Below, in pieces: positions 44,160 through 54,860 of a DNA stretch of 64,000 nucleotides. This DNA is from Anthonomus grandis grandis (Eukaryota; Arthropoda; Insecta; Coleoptera; Curculionidae). A program made the translations under genes and the position numbers. Position 1 is the stretch's first letter; the number at the start of each line of letters is the position of its first letter. The notes beneath the pieces are model-generated. The model worked only from the letters and a program-made list of their open reading frames with translations, was not told the DNA's origin and did no database searches. The stretch is from assembly GCF_022605725.1 (NCBI RefSeq), contig NC_065556.1, positions 3,658,001 to 3,722,000 of the forward strand, read 5' to 3'.

Positions 44160-45642
44160 AAAAAGTGGTTTTGTGGTTTCACCGACGATTTGTACTTTTC
44201 AACTGGTCTGCCCTGTCAACTACTCCCACATGCCTACTGTAATCAGCTACAATGGATGGCCATTTCACATCCAATCTTGTTTCATCTTTCTGAGTCCTTT
44301 TGACAGTGACCTCCTCTGTATCATAAAAATTAGATTCAAAGTGGACAATTTTATTGTCTCTCCACTTAAAAGCCCTGACTTGGGTGTTAGAGATCCGATA
44401 ATCATAGTCACCCCCATTTCATTTCTCTATTTTCTATCATTGCTGGAAAACCACTCCTTATATTTCGAATGGTGCCACATACCAGGGTGTTTTTTAAATA
44501 TAATGTTTCCAAAAGGTTAATAGATGTAAAATAACTGACAACATATATAATTTTGAACTTGTTCCACTCAGGCTTACTCAAAGAAAGTACAATCCTTTCT
44601 CCAAGACCAAACTCTTTGTACTCTTCTTGGAGTTCTTAATTTTTTCCTATTGATAGACTTCAAATGTTGAAACATAGGTATTTTGGTCGGAATCGCACCA
44701 TAATTTGTAGCCTCTTTTCATTGGCTTCATCGAGTTATGCTGCTTTAATGAGCTTCGCCCTTTAAAAAGTATCATACTTTCATCTATACTAATTCGCCTT
44801 GTTGTTTCATAGCAATCTTTAAATTGTTTGTTAACAGTATTTGCTAAAGGCCTAATTTTGTACATTTTATCCTTGTTATCCTTTGGTATTAAACTGTTAT
44901 CATTGCAAGATATTTTGGAATTTCTTCAAAACGATTTCTTGACATACATTTTGAAATAATGGGAAGTCCCAAGTCTTCACTTGTATTCCAATAATGCTTC
45001 TATGCAGGTAAACAGTGATAGGCCATTAGAAAATTTATCCCAATAAAAGCCAGGAGCTCTTCTCATGGTAAATTTAAATATTTATTTTTTTGTGTTGCAT
45101 AAATATTACTTGAAAAACAATGTCTTTAAATGATTCTCCCAACAACCGCAAATAAACATCTGTACAAGAATCACAATCTATAAATTTAGTTTCCACAGGA
45201 ACTTCAGGAAAACTAAACTCTGGCATTCGTTTTGTATCTTGCTTGGTCCACTTTCTATTTATATTTCTTGTTTGATCTTCTGGATTTTCATTTTTTTTTC
45301 GCGTTCCAAAATTTCTGCGGCCATATTTTTTTGACGTAACTTGTTTTTATTATCCCCTACAGCAAACACCTTTTCACTTCTTTGTTCTATTTTTGTTTTG
45401 TTTATTTTTGTATGTGATGACTCTACCTGAGCCAAATCTAGAGTTTTCTGAGAAGAGTGAAAAGCTTGTGAAAAGTTATACGAGCACGACGGTTGTGGCT
45501 CTGTAGTGCTTAGTGCAATATCGCTTTTGGCAGTAACATGTATAAAATCCATAAAATTATTTTCTGAATCAAATTCCACATCTTCAGAATCGCTTTCTTC
45601 ATCCATTAAAATATCATTGTCCAAGGGTAAATCTTTAGACAA
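44160..45642 (-). pseudogene. piggyBac transposase, decayed
   Basis: The N-terminus at 45642 is acidic (DILMDEESDSEDVEF), as usual for piggyBac. After frameshifts come PEFSFPEVPVETKFIDCDSC and QVIFMQHKKIN-like text. A clear catalytic block follows: KIRPLANTVNKQFKDCYETT, RISIDESMILFKGRSSLKQH, MKPMKRGYKLWC and YVSTFEVYQ. SIDE and FKGR are the piggyBac signature containing a catalytic Asp. Further frames to 44160 give LSLSEPEWNKFKIIYVVSYF and LYLKNTLVCGTIR, the continuation towards the last Asp. No TTAA-flanked ends were identified. The tail at 40436-40620 may be its C-terminus. Confidence 0.85.
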
Positions 45643-45956
45643 GTTTCTTATAAAACCATTTTATTTTATAATAAAATTCCTGACGGTACTTTTAAGTCCT
45701 ACTTAAAAAAGCACACTTTCTTAGAAAAAAACATTTTTAATTTACTGTCGTCATGAATAAAATTACTCAATGATCATTAAACCACCCTTAAAATACAAAA
45801 AATAGCAATGAAATCATATTATAAAACAGCAACTATTGCGTTATAAAAACAATGCGTTAAATTAGCTACTGCTTACATGGAACGTCGACAGTCAACAACT
45901 GTCTATACCGGGTGTTGCGCCGCCGAGCGGAACATAGGAAATCCCATGTAAATTTG
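45643..45956. other. no gene seen
   Basis: Contains a short G+C-rich block (GGGTGTTGCGCCGCCGAGCG near 45909) that could be part of a piggyBac terminus, but no matching copy was found. Confidence 0.35.
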
Positions 45957-46170
45957 AAGGGGGTCAATTATTGGCTTCCCTGTACATTTTACAGAAAAAA
46001 TGTAAGAAATTTGGTAATTTTGCAATTACATTTAATTAAATAATTCAAGATTCGCGTATTAAAATTTTTTGAAACTTTGCACAAGTTTTGTTTGTCAGAT
46101 TTGTCTCTTCAAAAAGTTATCTTAAATTTTTTCTATAAAATGTACAGGGAAGCCAATAATTGACCCCCTT
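45957..46170. mobile_element. 214-bp MITE with ~48-bp TIRs
   Basis: The left end AAGGGGGTCAATTATTGGCT continues TCCCTGTACATTTTA(C/T)AGAAAAAAT. The right end read on the other strand is the same with few changes. No coding capacity. The flanks (TTTG left, AAAATTT right) do not show a clear target duplication. Superfamily unassigned. Confidence 0.8.
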
Positions 46171-46199
46171 AAAATTTAGTATATATAACAGCCACTTTT

Positions 46200-47908
46200 A
46201 GATACCACAAAATATCCACAGTGCTAGGCCACTTGCCTGGCACATGCTTGGTTTGGGCAATCAATCAGTCATTGCTTCAGGGAGAGTTCCCATTCTGTTT
46301 AAAGGAAGCTATGATTATCCCTCTTCATAAAGGTGGTAGCTTGGACCGACCCTCTAACTTCCGTCCCATATCCCCAATTTTGTCTACCCTCTCCAAGGTT
46401 CTTGAGCGGCTTGCAAAAAAGAGAATTGTCTCTTTTTTGACCAAATATGATGTGCTGTCCCCTAATCAGTATGGATTTCAGTCATCTAAGGGCACGCAGG
46501 ATGCCATTTTCAGACTCTTGGAAAGTGTGTATCTATCTATGAACTCCAAGGACGCTGCAGCAGTGGTGTTCTGTGATCTGTCCAAGGCCTTCGATTGTGT
46601 GGATCATGGATTACTGCTGTCAAAGCTTGATTTTTATAGATTTAGGGGAGTGGCTTTGGGGTGGTTGAAGTCATACCTGTCTGGTCGCACCCAGAGGGTG
46701 GTTGCATCTGGATTTTCGTCAGGGATAGCACACCTTAAATGTGGTGTACCTCAAGGGTCAGTGTTAGGTCCTATTTTATTTTTATTATACGTCAATGACT
46801 TAAGCTCTCTATCACTGCATGGACTAGTGGTTCAGTTTGCCGATCACACTACAATTCTGTGGCATAACAAATATCAAAAAGTAGTCAGATCTCTCATAGT
46901 AGAGGACCTTCACAAAATTAAAGAGTGGTGCATCTGCAATCAGCTTGTACTCAATGTTGATAAGACTTTTGTTCTGGACTTCAAGTGTAATGTAAAGGAT
47001 TTTTTGTTTGATGAGCAGAGCCCACTACATGGTGGCGATTATTGTAGATTTCTCGGCCTCTTCATTGATGAGTGTTTAAGGTTTGACAACCACGTTTTGG
47101 GCCTCGCTGCTAAACTTTTTTTTGATTGTTTTGCAGTCAGGGTTGCCGGGCATGAGTTGGGGGGTTGTTTGCTGGTTCAGTTTATTTCGCCTTAATGGAT
47201 TCTCATATCCGTTATGGGTTGCCATTTTGGGGTTTGTGCTCCAAGGGGCTCCTTAACATCATTTGTACTATTCAGAAAAAAGCATTAAGGTATCTGTGTG
47301 GTGTTGGTCTGAGAGTCTCTTGTAAACCTCTTTTTGTAGCTAAAAGAATTTTAACAGTTTTCTCACTCTTTATATTGAAAACTGCAACACTCATACATAA
47401 GTCCGTTAGTCCACTATCCTGCACCAGTCATAATACTCGTCAAGTAAACAGCTTATCTCTTCCAATCCCCACCTCCTCACGAGAAGCTCTCTTATATTTA
47501 TTAGTCGTAAAATATTTAATCATGTTCCTTTTTCGATTAGGACTGTTACAGACCCTAAAAAGTTTAGGAGAGAACTAAAGAAATTAATCTTACCAAAAGC
47601 TTACGACAGCATTGAAGAGTATTTTAACGACTCATTTTAATATTTAAAATTAATTATATATCTGTTGATCAGATTTTTTTTTTGTTATTCTTGTTTTATG
47701 TTGGTTCTTACCTTTTCTTTTCTTCTTTTTTGGTTTTTTCTTTGATTATATAAAATATGCTTCTATGTACAATCAAAATCGATTCTGTATTCTGTTTTTA
47801 TCCTGTATCCTGTATAACCAAATAAATACTAGTATTATAAATTCTAGGATTAGGAAGCTTTTAGCACAAGTTTGTAAACTTAGCAAATAAATTATATTTT
47901 GACTTTGA
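46200..47908 (+). pseudogene. LINE K, 5'-truncated, catalytic Asp lost
   Basis: RT begins with WAINQSLLQGEFPFCLKEAM, then IIPLHKGGSLDRPSNFRPIS, NQYGFQSSKGTQDAIFRLLE, VVFCDLSKAFDCVDHGLLL, CGVPQGSVLGPILFLLYVND and QFADHTTILW. The catalytic box reads FADH instead of FADD, which would abolish polymerase activity. A frameshift near 47165 precedes YGLPFWGLCSKGLLNI and ALRYLCGVGLR, and another disrupts the last 30 residues. The 3' end is AGCAAATAAATTATATTTTG with ACTTTGACTTT repeats. It is the most complete member of the family shared with LINE C and LINE M. Confidence 0.88.
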
Positions 47909-47911
47909 CTT

Positions 47912-48405
47912 TCAATTATTTCCACAGCTTGTCATTGCAGTTAATCTATACTGCTTTTTCTCATCAACTTCCAAAATTTTTTCAGGAAAATATGGTTCTT
48001 CATATTTTACAATATAAAAATTGTATATTTGCTTGGGTTCTTTTAAAATATCTTGCAGATTATTTGTTCGAATGTAGGTTGAGACCTCTGCATGCCACCT
48101 TATTATGTTTATTTCAGAAAGGTTGACACCCATTAGGAAAAGAATTTTTTTGTTCGAATGTTTAAACAGAGGCTCTACACTATCAGCTAACTGAGTTCTT
48201 GTTACAGAAAAACCCATGTCACTTAGATGAATTAACCATTTCACCAATATTTCGTCTTCCTTACAAGACAATAGAGTTAAAGGTCCACAGTTTCCTTCCA
48301 ATGGAAGCTTTCCTGATCTTTTATAAATAAGAGTTGCTCAATGAGGGCATTTTGGAGTGTCTCGTGCGTGTAAAGCTTGTTTTTTTTAGCAGGGTGAGGC
48401 ATTCT
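47912..48405 (-). pseudogene. pogo/Tigger-like transposase N-terminus
   Basis: The minus strand starts MPHPAKKNKLYTHETLQNAL (HTH_psq-like first helix region). After a small frame change come PLTLLSCKEDEILVKWLIHL and MGFSVTRTQLADSV, the CENPB-type second HTH. The next part has ILKEPKQIYN and ends RLTAMTSCGNN, resembling the segment just before and around the first catalytic Asp in Tigger-like proteins, although the DET box is degraded. The catalytic domain is missing because LINE K abuts it at 47908. Confidence 0.6.
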
Positions 48406-49016
48406 GTAAAAAAAAAATAGCTTTCAAAATCACATAATATTTTAGATTTTATCATTATATCAATATTCTTATTACACTGAATTTCAAGCAAAATTTATGA
48501 GAAAAAATAGTATAAAAAATTATTCTTAATGTTTAAGGTTGAAAAACGACCATAGAAAACTGTGATAATATGTGACTGAACTGTGAGCCTGACCTTATAT
48601 TTTTATAATATGTATATTAAACTATAAAATGAGAAGCAAACTGCAGTCTTATTATGTGGCTAATATATTTTTTAGTGTATATAATTTAAAGTGAACATCA
48701 GAAAAAATATTTAGTTTTTAGTTTTATATTAAAAAAAACATTTTTTAAGTTGTCAAAACCAATTTATGACCGATCAGTCATTTATTCGTTCACCTGCATT
48801 GTATTGTATTGTGTCAATGTACCAATTCTTGACCATAATTTATTTGCCATTCAATGCTATTAATAATAAAAAAAGTTGTCATTAGATTATCTTACAATTA
48901 TATAGTTTGCAACTATATACTACTATATAAAAAAAATTATTTATTTGATGGGTTATAAATAATAATATTCATTACTTTTTGTTGAACAAAACTCATGTAG
49001 GTATATAAAATAAATA
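48406..49016. other. AT-rich, contains a GACCGATCAG repeat unit
   Basis: No gene. Near 48766 the sequence TTATGACCGATCAGTCATTT resembles TTAGTGACCGATCAGACAG near 51143 and TTATGACCGGGCC near 50974. These may be diverged repeat units into which the palindromic MITE inserted. Confidence 0.4.
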
Positions 49017-49141
49017 TACAGTGCGAACGTAAAGGTTGGAATAAATTCATTAAAAATTCAGGGGTATGTTCAAAAAAAAACGCTCGAACATGTCGATTTT
49101 TATTTTTAACTGCGGGTTTTCTTACTATAATTTTATGTATA

Positions 49142-50810
49142 CAGGGTGGCCCAAAAATAAGTTACGGTCATCAACGTAATTTTTTTAAATGTAAACACCT
49201 ATTTTTTATTTTAGATTTAGGTTCTACATCAAATTCTAAGTACATTTCATGTACCATGTCCTATACCTAAACTCGACCGTTGACGATTGAACACAATAAA
49301 AGGCTATTTTTGGAAGAGTTATTTATATCAAGCAAGAATACATAAAAATATTTTAATTAATTTATTAAGTGTTGAAAATGGCTGCCACGAACCTCTTGGC
49401 AATATCCCAGTCGATGCTGAAATTCTTGTAAAACGTTATCGATAACAGAAGGTTCTATCAATCTTATTTCTTCCGTTATTCTAATTTTTAAGTCTTCAAT
49501 GTTGTTTGGTCGATTAACATAAACTTTGGACTTAAGATACCCCCACAAAAAAAAATCTAAAGGAGTCAGATCCGGCGATCTGGCCGGCCATTCAATTGCA
49601 CCCCTCCGACCAATCCAACGTCCAGGGAAAACGGTATCCAGGTACTGGCGCACGGGACGAGTGTAATGGGCTGGAGCTCCATCTTGCTGAATACATAAGG
49701 AATTATCTAATATATCCGGGTCTTCTGGATCGGGGTATAAAATGGCAAGGCATGGAACCAAGTCATTTTCTAAAAACTCTAAATACCTCTCACCATTCAA
49801 GTATCCTTCAAAGAAAAAGGGCCCTATAACCCTGTTTTCAATCACCCCCGCCCAAACATTTACTTTTTGAGGGACTTGGCTGTGGCACTCCATCATCCAG
49901 TGCGGATTTTCAGTAGCCCAATATCGGCAGTTTTGCCGGTTTACACTACCATGAAGGCAAAACGTTGCCTCATCAGAAAATACAATTTTTTTTGAAAATT
50001 GTGGATTAGCATGGCACAAGTCCATAAGTCTCTCACAAAATTCTAAACGCCTATCTGGGTCATCTTCATTTAGTTCATGAACTAATTGAACTTTGTAAGG
50101 GTGCCATTTATTTATACCTAAATACTTAACGACGGATATCTGGGATATCTGATTTTCTAACGCAATATTGCGAGTCGTTTTATGGCAATCTTCTTCAACT
50201 GCCAGCAAAACATTTAGTTGCTTCTCTTCTGATATACTTGACCGACCTTTCGTATAATTATCCCTGACATGACCCAAATCCCGATATTTCTGTTCTATTT
50301 TACTGACAGTACTTTGAGATATACGTGGCCTATCAGGATACTTGGCATGATAAATTTCACAGACTTCCATCTGAGTGCGCATCCTGTTTCCATAACCAAT
50401 CATCATCAAAATCTCTATTCGCTCTCGCTCACTAAGACGTACTATTTTTTGAAATTTTAATTTTATCTTTTGATAAACTTAACACAAGCAAAACTTTGCT
50501 TAGGCATCTAAATCAAACTAAATTCACTCAAAATTATTTGATGTCAACAAATTGTGACAAGTTAACAATCAAAAACACCAACCACAAATGTAAATAACCA
50601 AACAATAACTGATAGGTTGCTTGATATAAATAACTCTTCCAAAAATAGCCTTTTATTGTGTTCAATTGTCAACGGTCGAGTTTAGGTATAGGACATGGTA
50701 CATGAAATGTACTTAGAATTTGATGTAGAACCTAAATCTAAAATAAAAAATAGGTGTTTACATTTAAAAAAATTACGTTGATGACCGTAACTTATTTTTG
50801 GGCCACCCTG
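49142..50810 (-). mobile_element. DD41D mariner-like transposon, intact-looking
   Basis: The terminal inverted repeats are unusually long, 194 bp (49142-49335 and 50617-50810). They start CAGGGTGGCCCAAAAATAAG and show one mismatch that I could find (GACGATTG against GACAATTG). TA flanks both sides. Contains a single uninterrupted transposase frame on the minus strand. The near-perfect TIRs and the open frame make this the youngest DNA transposon in the window. Confidence 0.93.
49357..50406 (-). CDS. DD41D transposase (rosa/Visitor-like)
   Basis: 349 residues from the first ATG. YPDRPRISQSTVSKIEQKYR and the following region form the paired HTH. The middle has KYLGINKWHPYKVQLVHEL. IVFSDEATFCLHGSVNRQNC carries the first Asp, QKVNVWAGVIENRVIGPFFF is the central block, CIQQDGAPAHYTRPVRQYL the second Asp, and WPARSPDLTPLDFFLWGYLK the third, 41 residues on by my count. 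The open frame continues upstream of the ATG (KIVRLSERERIEIL, the expected family start) without an ATG before a stop. The true start may therefore use a short upstream exon or be lost. No inactivating change in the catalytic domain. Confidence 0.9.
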   Translation of the reverse strand: MMIGYGNRMRTQMEVCEIYHAKYPDRPRISQSTVSKIEQKYRDLGHVRDNYTKGRSSISEEKQLNVLLAVEEDCHKTTRNIALENQISQISVVKYLGINKWHPYKVQLVHELNEDDPDRRLEFCERLMDLCHANPQFSKKIVFSDEATFCLHGSVNRQNCRYWATENPHWMMECHSQVPQKVNVWAGVIENRVIGPFFFEGYLNGERYLEFLENDLVPCLAILYPDPEDPDILDNSLCIQQDGAPAHYTRPVRQYLDTVFPGRWIGRRGAIEWPARSPDLTPLDFFLWGYLKSKVYVNRPNNIEDLKIRITEEIRLIEPSVIDNVLQEFQHRLGYCQEVRGSHFQHLIN

Positions 50811-50933
50811 TATACATAAAATTATAGTAAGAAAACCCGCAGTTAAAAATAAACGACATGTCCGAGCGTTTTTTTTTTGAACATACCCCTGAATTTTTAA
50901 TGAATTTATTCCAACCTTTACGTTCGCACTGTA

Positions 50934-51319
50934 TATAAACTATTACTAATGAAAAATGGGAGTACCAATTTATGACCGGGCCTGCAAGCCATTTATTGAC
51001 CCTATGTTTAGAAATTAATAAAAAAAATCAAATAAATATATGGTCATAATTTGATCAATTCGTTATTCAATATGTTTTATATAATGTATTATCAAAATCA
51101 TAATTTATAAGTCTCATAAAATTGTAAATTGCTCTCATCCAGTTAGTGACCGATCAGACAGTTTATTGGTTCAGTGGCCTTTATAATGTTCCATATGTTG
51201 ACCATCGCAATATTAAAGTATAATATTTAAAAAAAAAAACAATAAAACCTAAAAAAAAACTAAAAAGCCCATACCAAAACTATATTTAAACTAAAATATT
51301 AAATATTTTTTGTACCTAC
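50934..51319. other. AT-rich, GACCGATCAG-type repeats
   Basis: No gene. Contains two of the three GACCG-type units mentioned for 48406-49016 (near 50974 and 51143). Confidence 0.4.
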
Positions 51320-51425
51320 TTCTCGTTTATTTGCCTTACACCCGACCGTACGACTCTCTAGGACTTGACACTCCGTGGAAGTCTGAAATCCCGTTGGTGC
51401 GCTCATGTCTTCATTTAAATATTTC
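51320..51425 (-). CDS. possible host exon of unknown gene
   Basis: The minus strand shows a good acceptor (TTCTTTTCTACAG) and a canonical donor (GAA followed by GTAGGT). The only open frame reads KYLNEDMSAPTGFQTSTECQ then VLESRTVGCKANKRE. The block is richer in G+C than its surroundings, as expected of an exon. I do not recognise the protein. It could be an internal exon or a first coding exon starting at MSAPTG. It could also be a chance arrangement or an old TE exon. Confidence 0.35.
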
Positions 51426-51469
51426 CTGTAGAAAAGAATTAGAAGCGTGGTAGGGGTTATTTTTTCAAT

Positions 51470-53560
51470 GTTTATTTATTTATTTAATCAATACACGGGA
51501 TCAACCCCATTACAAAAATTATAAATATTGATGAAAAAGAAATAAAAGCTAGACTACCTAACCACTAATTATTAATTAACAATAATTATCAGACTTAATC
51601 TTAATACCAAGGATAATTAAACTGGTTTAGCAGTAGTAATAATAATCTCTCAAAATCTGAACAATTAACAATGCAAAATTAGCTAAGAAAAAACAAAATA
51701 TATTATTATCAATGACAATGATCAAATGTACTTCAAATTATTAATCATGGAGCAAAATTATTTAAAAAAATAAAATCCTCCAATTTCTTAATAAGACTCC
51801 TAAAATGCAATAAGGAAATTCCCAAAACTTCAATTCCAGTAGAGCTTACTAGCCTGAAGGTTCTTTCGACAGGCGAGTTCACAGCATAGTTGATACGATG
51901 CTGACGCAAAGAAACAATCGATTTACCCTCAGATTACGGTGTGGAATATTAAATGGAATTTTGTCAAGTAGTTCGGGACAAATCATAAGGCCATTTAAAA
52001 GTTTATAAATAAGCATTAAATCGTTTTCAGTGCGTCTCTTAATTAAACTTCGCATATTCGCATATAAGTTCATTGCTTCATCATAACAATGGTCATCAGA
52101 AACTGGAATGTGAAGTTTATAAAGGCAGAATCGTAAAAATTTATTTTGAACTCTCTCCAGTGCCATACAACTATTCATGTAAAGAGGAGACCAAATTATT
52201 GATCCATACTCCAACAAAGAGACAACAAGTGATATGCACAGCAGGAATATAGGAAGAAATTACCTGTTTGGTTCTTTTGTAGAAACTAATGGTACTGCAT
52301 TTACCCACATTCAAAGCCAAACTACTATCAACACACCATTCATACGATCTATTCAGATAAGATCACCCTTTAAAACGTCGGCAAACAACAAAAAATTACT
52401 ACTTTCAAAGCAAACCACAATATCATTAATGAAAATATTGAACAACAGAGGAGAACAATACCCACCCTTTGAAACCCCATAGTATCACCAATTTGTACCT
52501 GCTGAAATATGTAAGAAAGAAAACTCACAAACCAGATCACTAAACAATCTGAAAAGTCAAATTTTTCTAGTAATAAGCCATGGTTGACACTGTCAAATGC
52601 CTTGGAAAAGTCTGTATATATTACATCTACTTGTTCACCGCTCTCCAAAGCATTCAATAGAGCACCCTGATATAACAACAAGTTTCTAATAGCGGACTTG
52701 CCGCGACTGTGGGTAGAAGTTTTGGAATGGCAGACTGCACACACACAGTAATTGATCATTTCATTAGCAGCACGACATTTAAATATACGCGTAATAAAAC
52801 TAAGTTTCCACTGGGATGGAAAAATTGTCAAGTTTAATGACCTAATGAATAAAATAAAGAGGCGATAAGAGAGGGCACATACAGATTTTCTCAAAAACTA
52901 ATTGGGTATGCCATCAGGGCCAGCACTAAGTTTAAGGGGTAATCGAAAGATCTTATCGAAAATTAATCCAACAGATAATTTAGGATTTGGAATAGTCATT
53001 TTTACACCACCCTGCCGAGAAGGTAAAACATTATTACCTCCATTATTGACGGTAGAAAAAAATTGGGCAAACCCCTCTGCAATTTGCTCACAACCTGCAA
53101 ACTACCCATTATTATAGGTCATCAAATCAGGAAGCTTATTTGTTGCTCTCTTGTTATTAAACTTATACCAAAAACTCTTGGGGTTTGTATAAAGTAATTG
53201 GTCCAAATTTGAAATAAAGTTCTGGTAACAAGTCTCCGTTAGAGTTTCGCACCTAGCTCTAAGATCTGAAAAGACTTTGTAGTCTGCAATAGTATGACTA
53301 GACTGATAATTCTTATATAAAATTTTCTTTTGCTGGATCAAGTACTTTAACTTCCCTGAAAACTAACTGGGAAAAGACGAAGTTTTAAGTCTCTTAAGAG
53401 GCACAAACAAAGCTATAGCCATATTCAATACATGATAGAACTCTGAAACCGCATCATCAATTTTAATAACATTAATGTGATGAACATTAATATTAGATTT
53501 TAAGAAATCAATTTGTTTTTTGATATGTTGTCGCTCAACTTTATATTTTGTGAGTTTTTA
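51470..53560 (-). pseudogene. LINE L (family 1), decayed
   Basis: From right to left on the minus strand: linker (VPLKRLKTSSFPS*FSGKL, with TAG for Trp), TNPKSFWYKFNNKRATNKLP, RT entry, FPSQWKLSFITRIFK, VIYTDFSKAFDSVNHGLLL, a frame break, and C-terminus LEYGSIIWSPLYMNSCMALE with VQNKFLRFCLYKLHI. The 3' end at about 51470 has TTTATTTATTTATTTAAT-type repeats. It corresponds in order and wording to the LINE at 1841-4400 (FWFNLNKDREVNG, VQNKFVRFCLFKL). The GVPQG and catalytic boxes are damaged. Confidence 0.85.
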
Positions 53561-53929
53561 GGCCAAATCGGTCAGTAATTGGGTACTCTACCTTACTAAT
53601 AAACTATATTTGGCTAACCTTAATCTAAAAAGATGGGCTATGGGATACCTATCTCATACACTGCCGCGGGTCGCCGCCGCGCCGTCGGAAAAAAAGAAAA
53701 ACGTATAATTTTATTATAAATCAGCTCTGGAATATAACGTTTGCCGTTTTAAGAAAAGTATGTGCTATAGCAGCCGCCGTAGCATATTAGACAAATAATT
53801 TCTTCCTCGCCTCTCACCGCTGCCCCGCAACGGCTACTCGAAAGGATAGCTAGCGAAGTCTTAAGGGACTCAGCAGCTAATGTTTCAGAGACAGAAATAC
53901 TCCCACCGCCTCTTCCCATGTTATTTGCG
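53561..53929. other. G+C-rich island, no gene seen
   Basis: 53660-53930 contains CCGCGGGTCGCCGCCGCGCC and many CpG, in strong contrast to its surroundings. No open frame with family features. It might be a promoter-like CpG-rich stretch or part of an unrecognised element. Confidence 0.35.
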
Positions 53930-54860
53930 ATTAGTCTACTTTCTTGTCAAATTCTTTGCTTTAAATCATCAACATTATTTGGTGTATTCACTTAAACTTT
54001 GGACTTATTTGGACGCATATAAAGCCTTAGCATTATAAGAAAAAAAATCTAAGGGGTTACATCCGGTAACCTTGGTGGCCACACAATCAGTTCTCTTCGT
54101 CCAATCCATCTGTTGCATCAAGAAATTATTGAACGGCGATGGCAAAGTGAGGAGATGTCCCGTTTTGGAATGTCAGCCTCTTGTGGCTCAGGGAATAAAA
54201 CAAGTGAAGCAGGGTTCTGTAGAAAATCCATTTTTGTTTCTTCGAAAAAAAAAACGGTCCAAAGATTTGATTTTTCACAATACCTGCCCACACTTTTGAG
54301 GGCGCTGGGTGTGGTATTCTTGGGTCCAATGAGAATTCTCGGTTGCCCAATATCTGCAATTGTGTCTGTTTACGTCTCCATCTAAAGTTAAGAGAGCCTC
54401 ATCAGAAAAAAATACATTTCGAATGAAATTTCCATTGTCATTGTTAGCCTCAAGAATCTGCTCACAAAACTGCACTCGACGCGACTGTCAAAATCGATTT
54501 CTAACAATTCATGCATCAGTTGTACTTTATTATAAGGGTGATATTTATTTACTCGTAGTATTTTTGCCACTGACCCTACTAATAAATTCGAATTCCTGTA
54601 AATTGTACTAATCGCCACATGGGGATTATTCTCCGTTTCTAATAGAACACTCAGCGTCGCATCTTCAGATACTTTTGGAGATTTTCCTTTAGATAAATTT
54701 CTTACATGGCCATGTTCCCTAAATTTTGTCTCAATTTTGCTAACGGTGGATCTAGTAATTGCAGGACGATCAGCATGAGTTGCATTAAATAGATTAGAGA
54801 CTTAGATTAGAGAGATAAGTATTTCAATTATTCGTTCTTTCTCGCATAAATACATTTTAA
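53930..54860 (-). pseudogene. DD41D mariner transposase, decayed
   Basis: The minus strand from 54860 gives the HTH (ITRSTVSKIETKFREHGHV, SEDATLSVLLETENNPH), then AKILRVNKYHPYNKVQLMHE, VFFSDEALLTLDGDVNRHNC (first Asp), YWATENSHWTQEYHTQRPQK, VWAGIVKNQIFGPFFF and a ruined second Asp box (NGTSPHFAIAVQ). The third box is only traceable as RFFFL-like text. At least four frameshifts. Same group as 49142-50810 but much older. Confidence 0.85.

Larger units (their letters stand above)
49019..50931. mobile_element. palindromic MITE carrying a DD41D mariner
   Basis: The outer arms 49019-49139 and 50813-50931 are inverted copies starting CAGTGCGAACGTAAAGG, flanked by TA (49017-49018 and 50932-50933). 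By eye they differ at only a few positions. Without the inner element they meet at TTTTATGTATATACATAAAA, a perfect centre. The MITE is therefore a roughly 240-bp full palindrome, and the inner mariner chose the central TA. Confidence 0.9.

Noticed and set aside
44173..44520. 115-codon plus-strand open frame
   Set aside because: Opposite the piggyBac coding frames on the minus strand, which read LSLSEPEWNKF and LYLKNTLVCGTIR.
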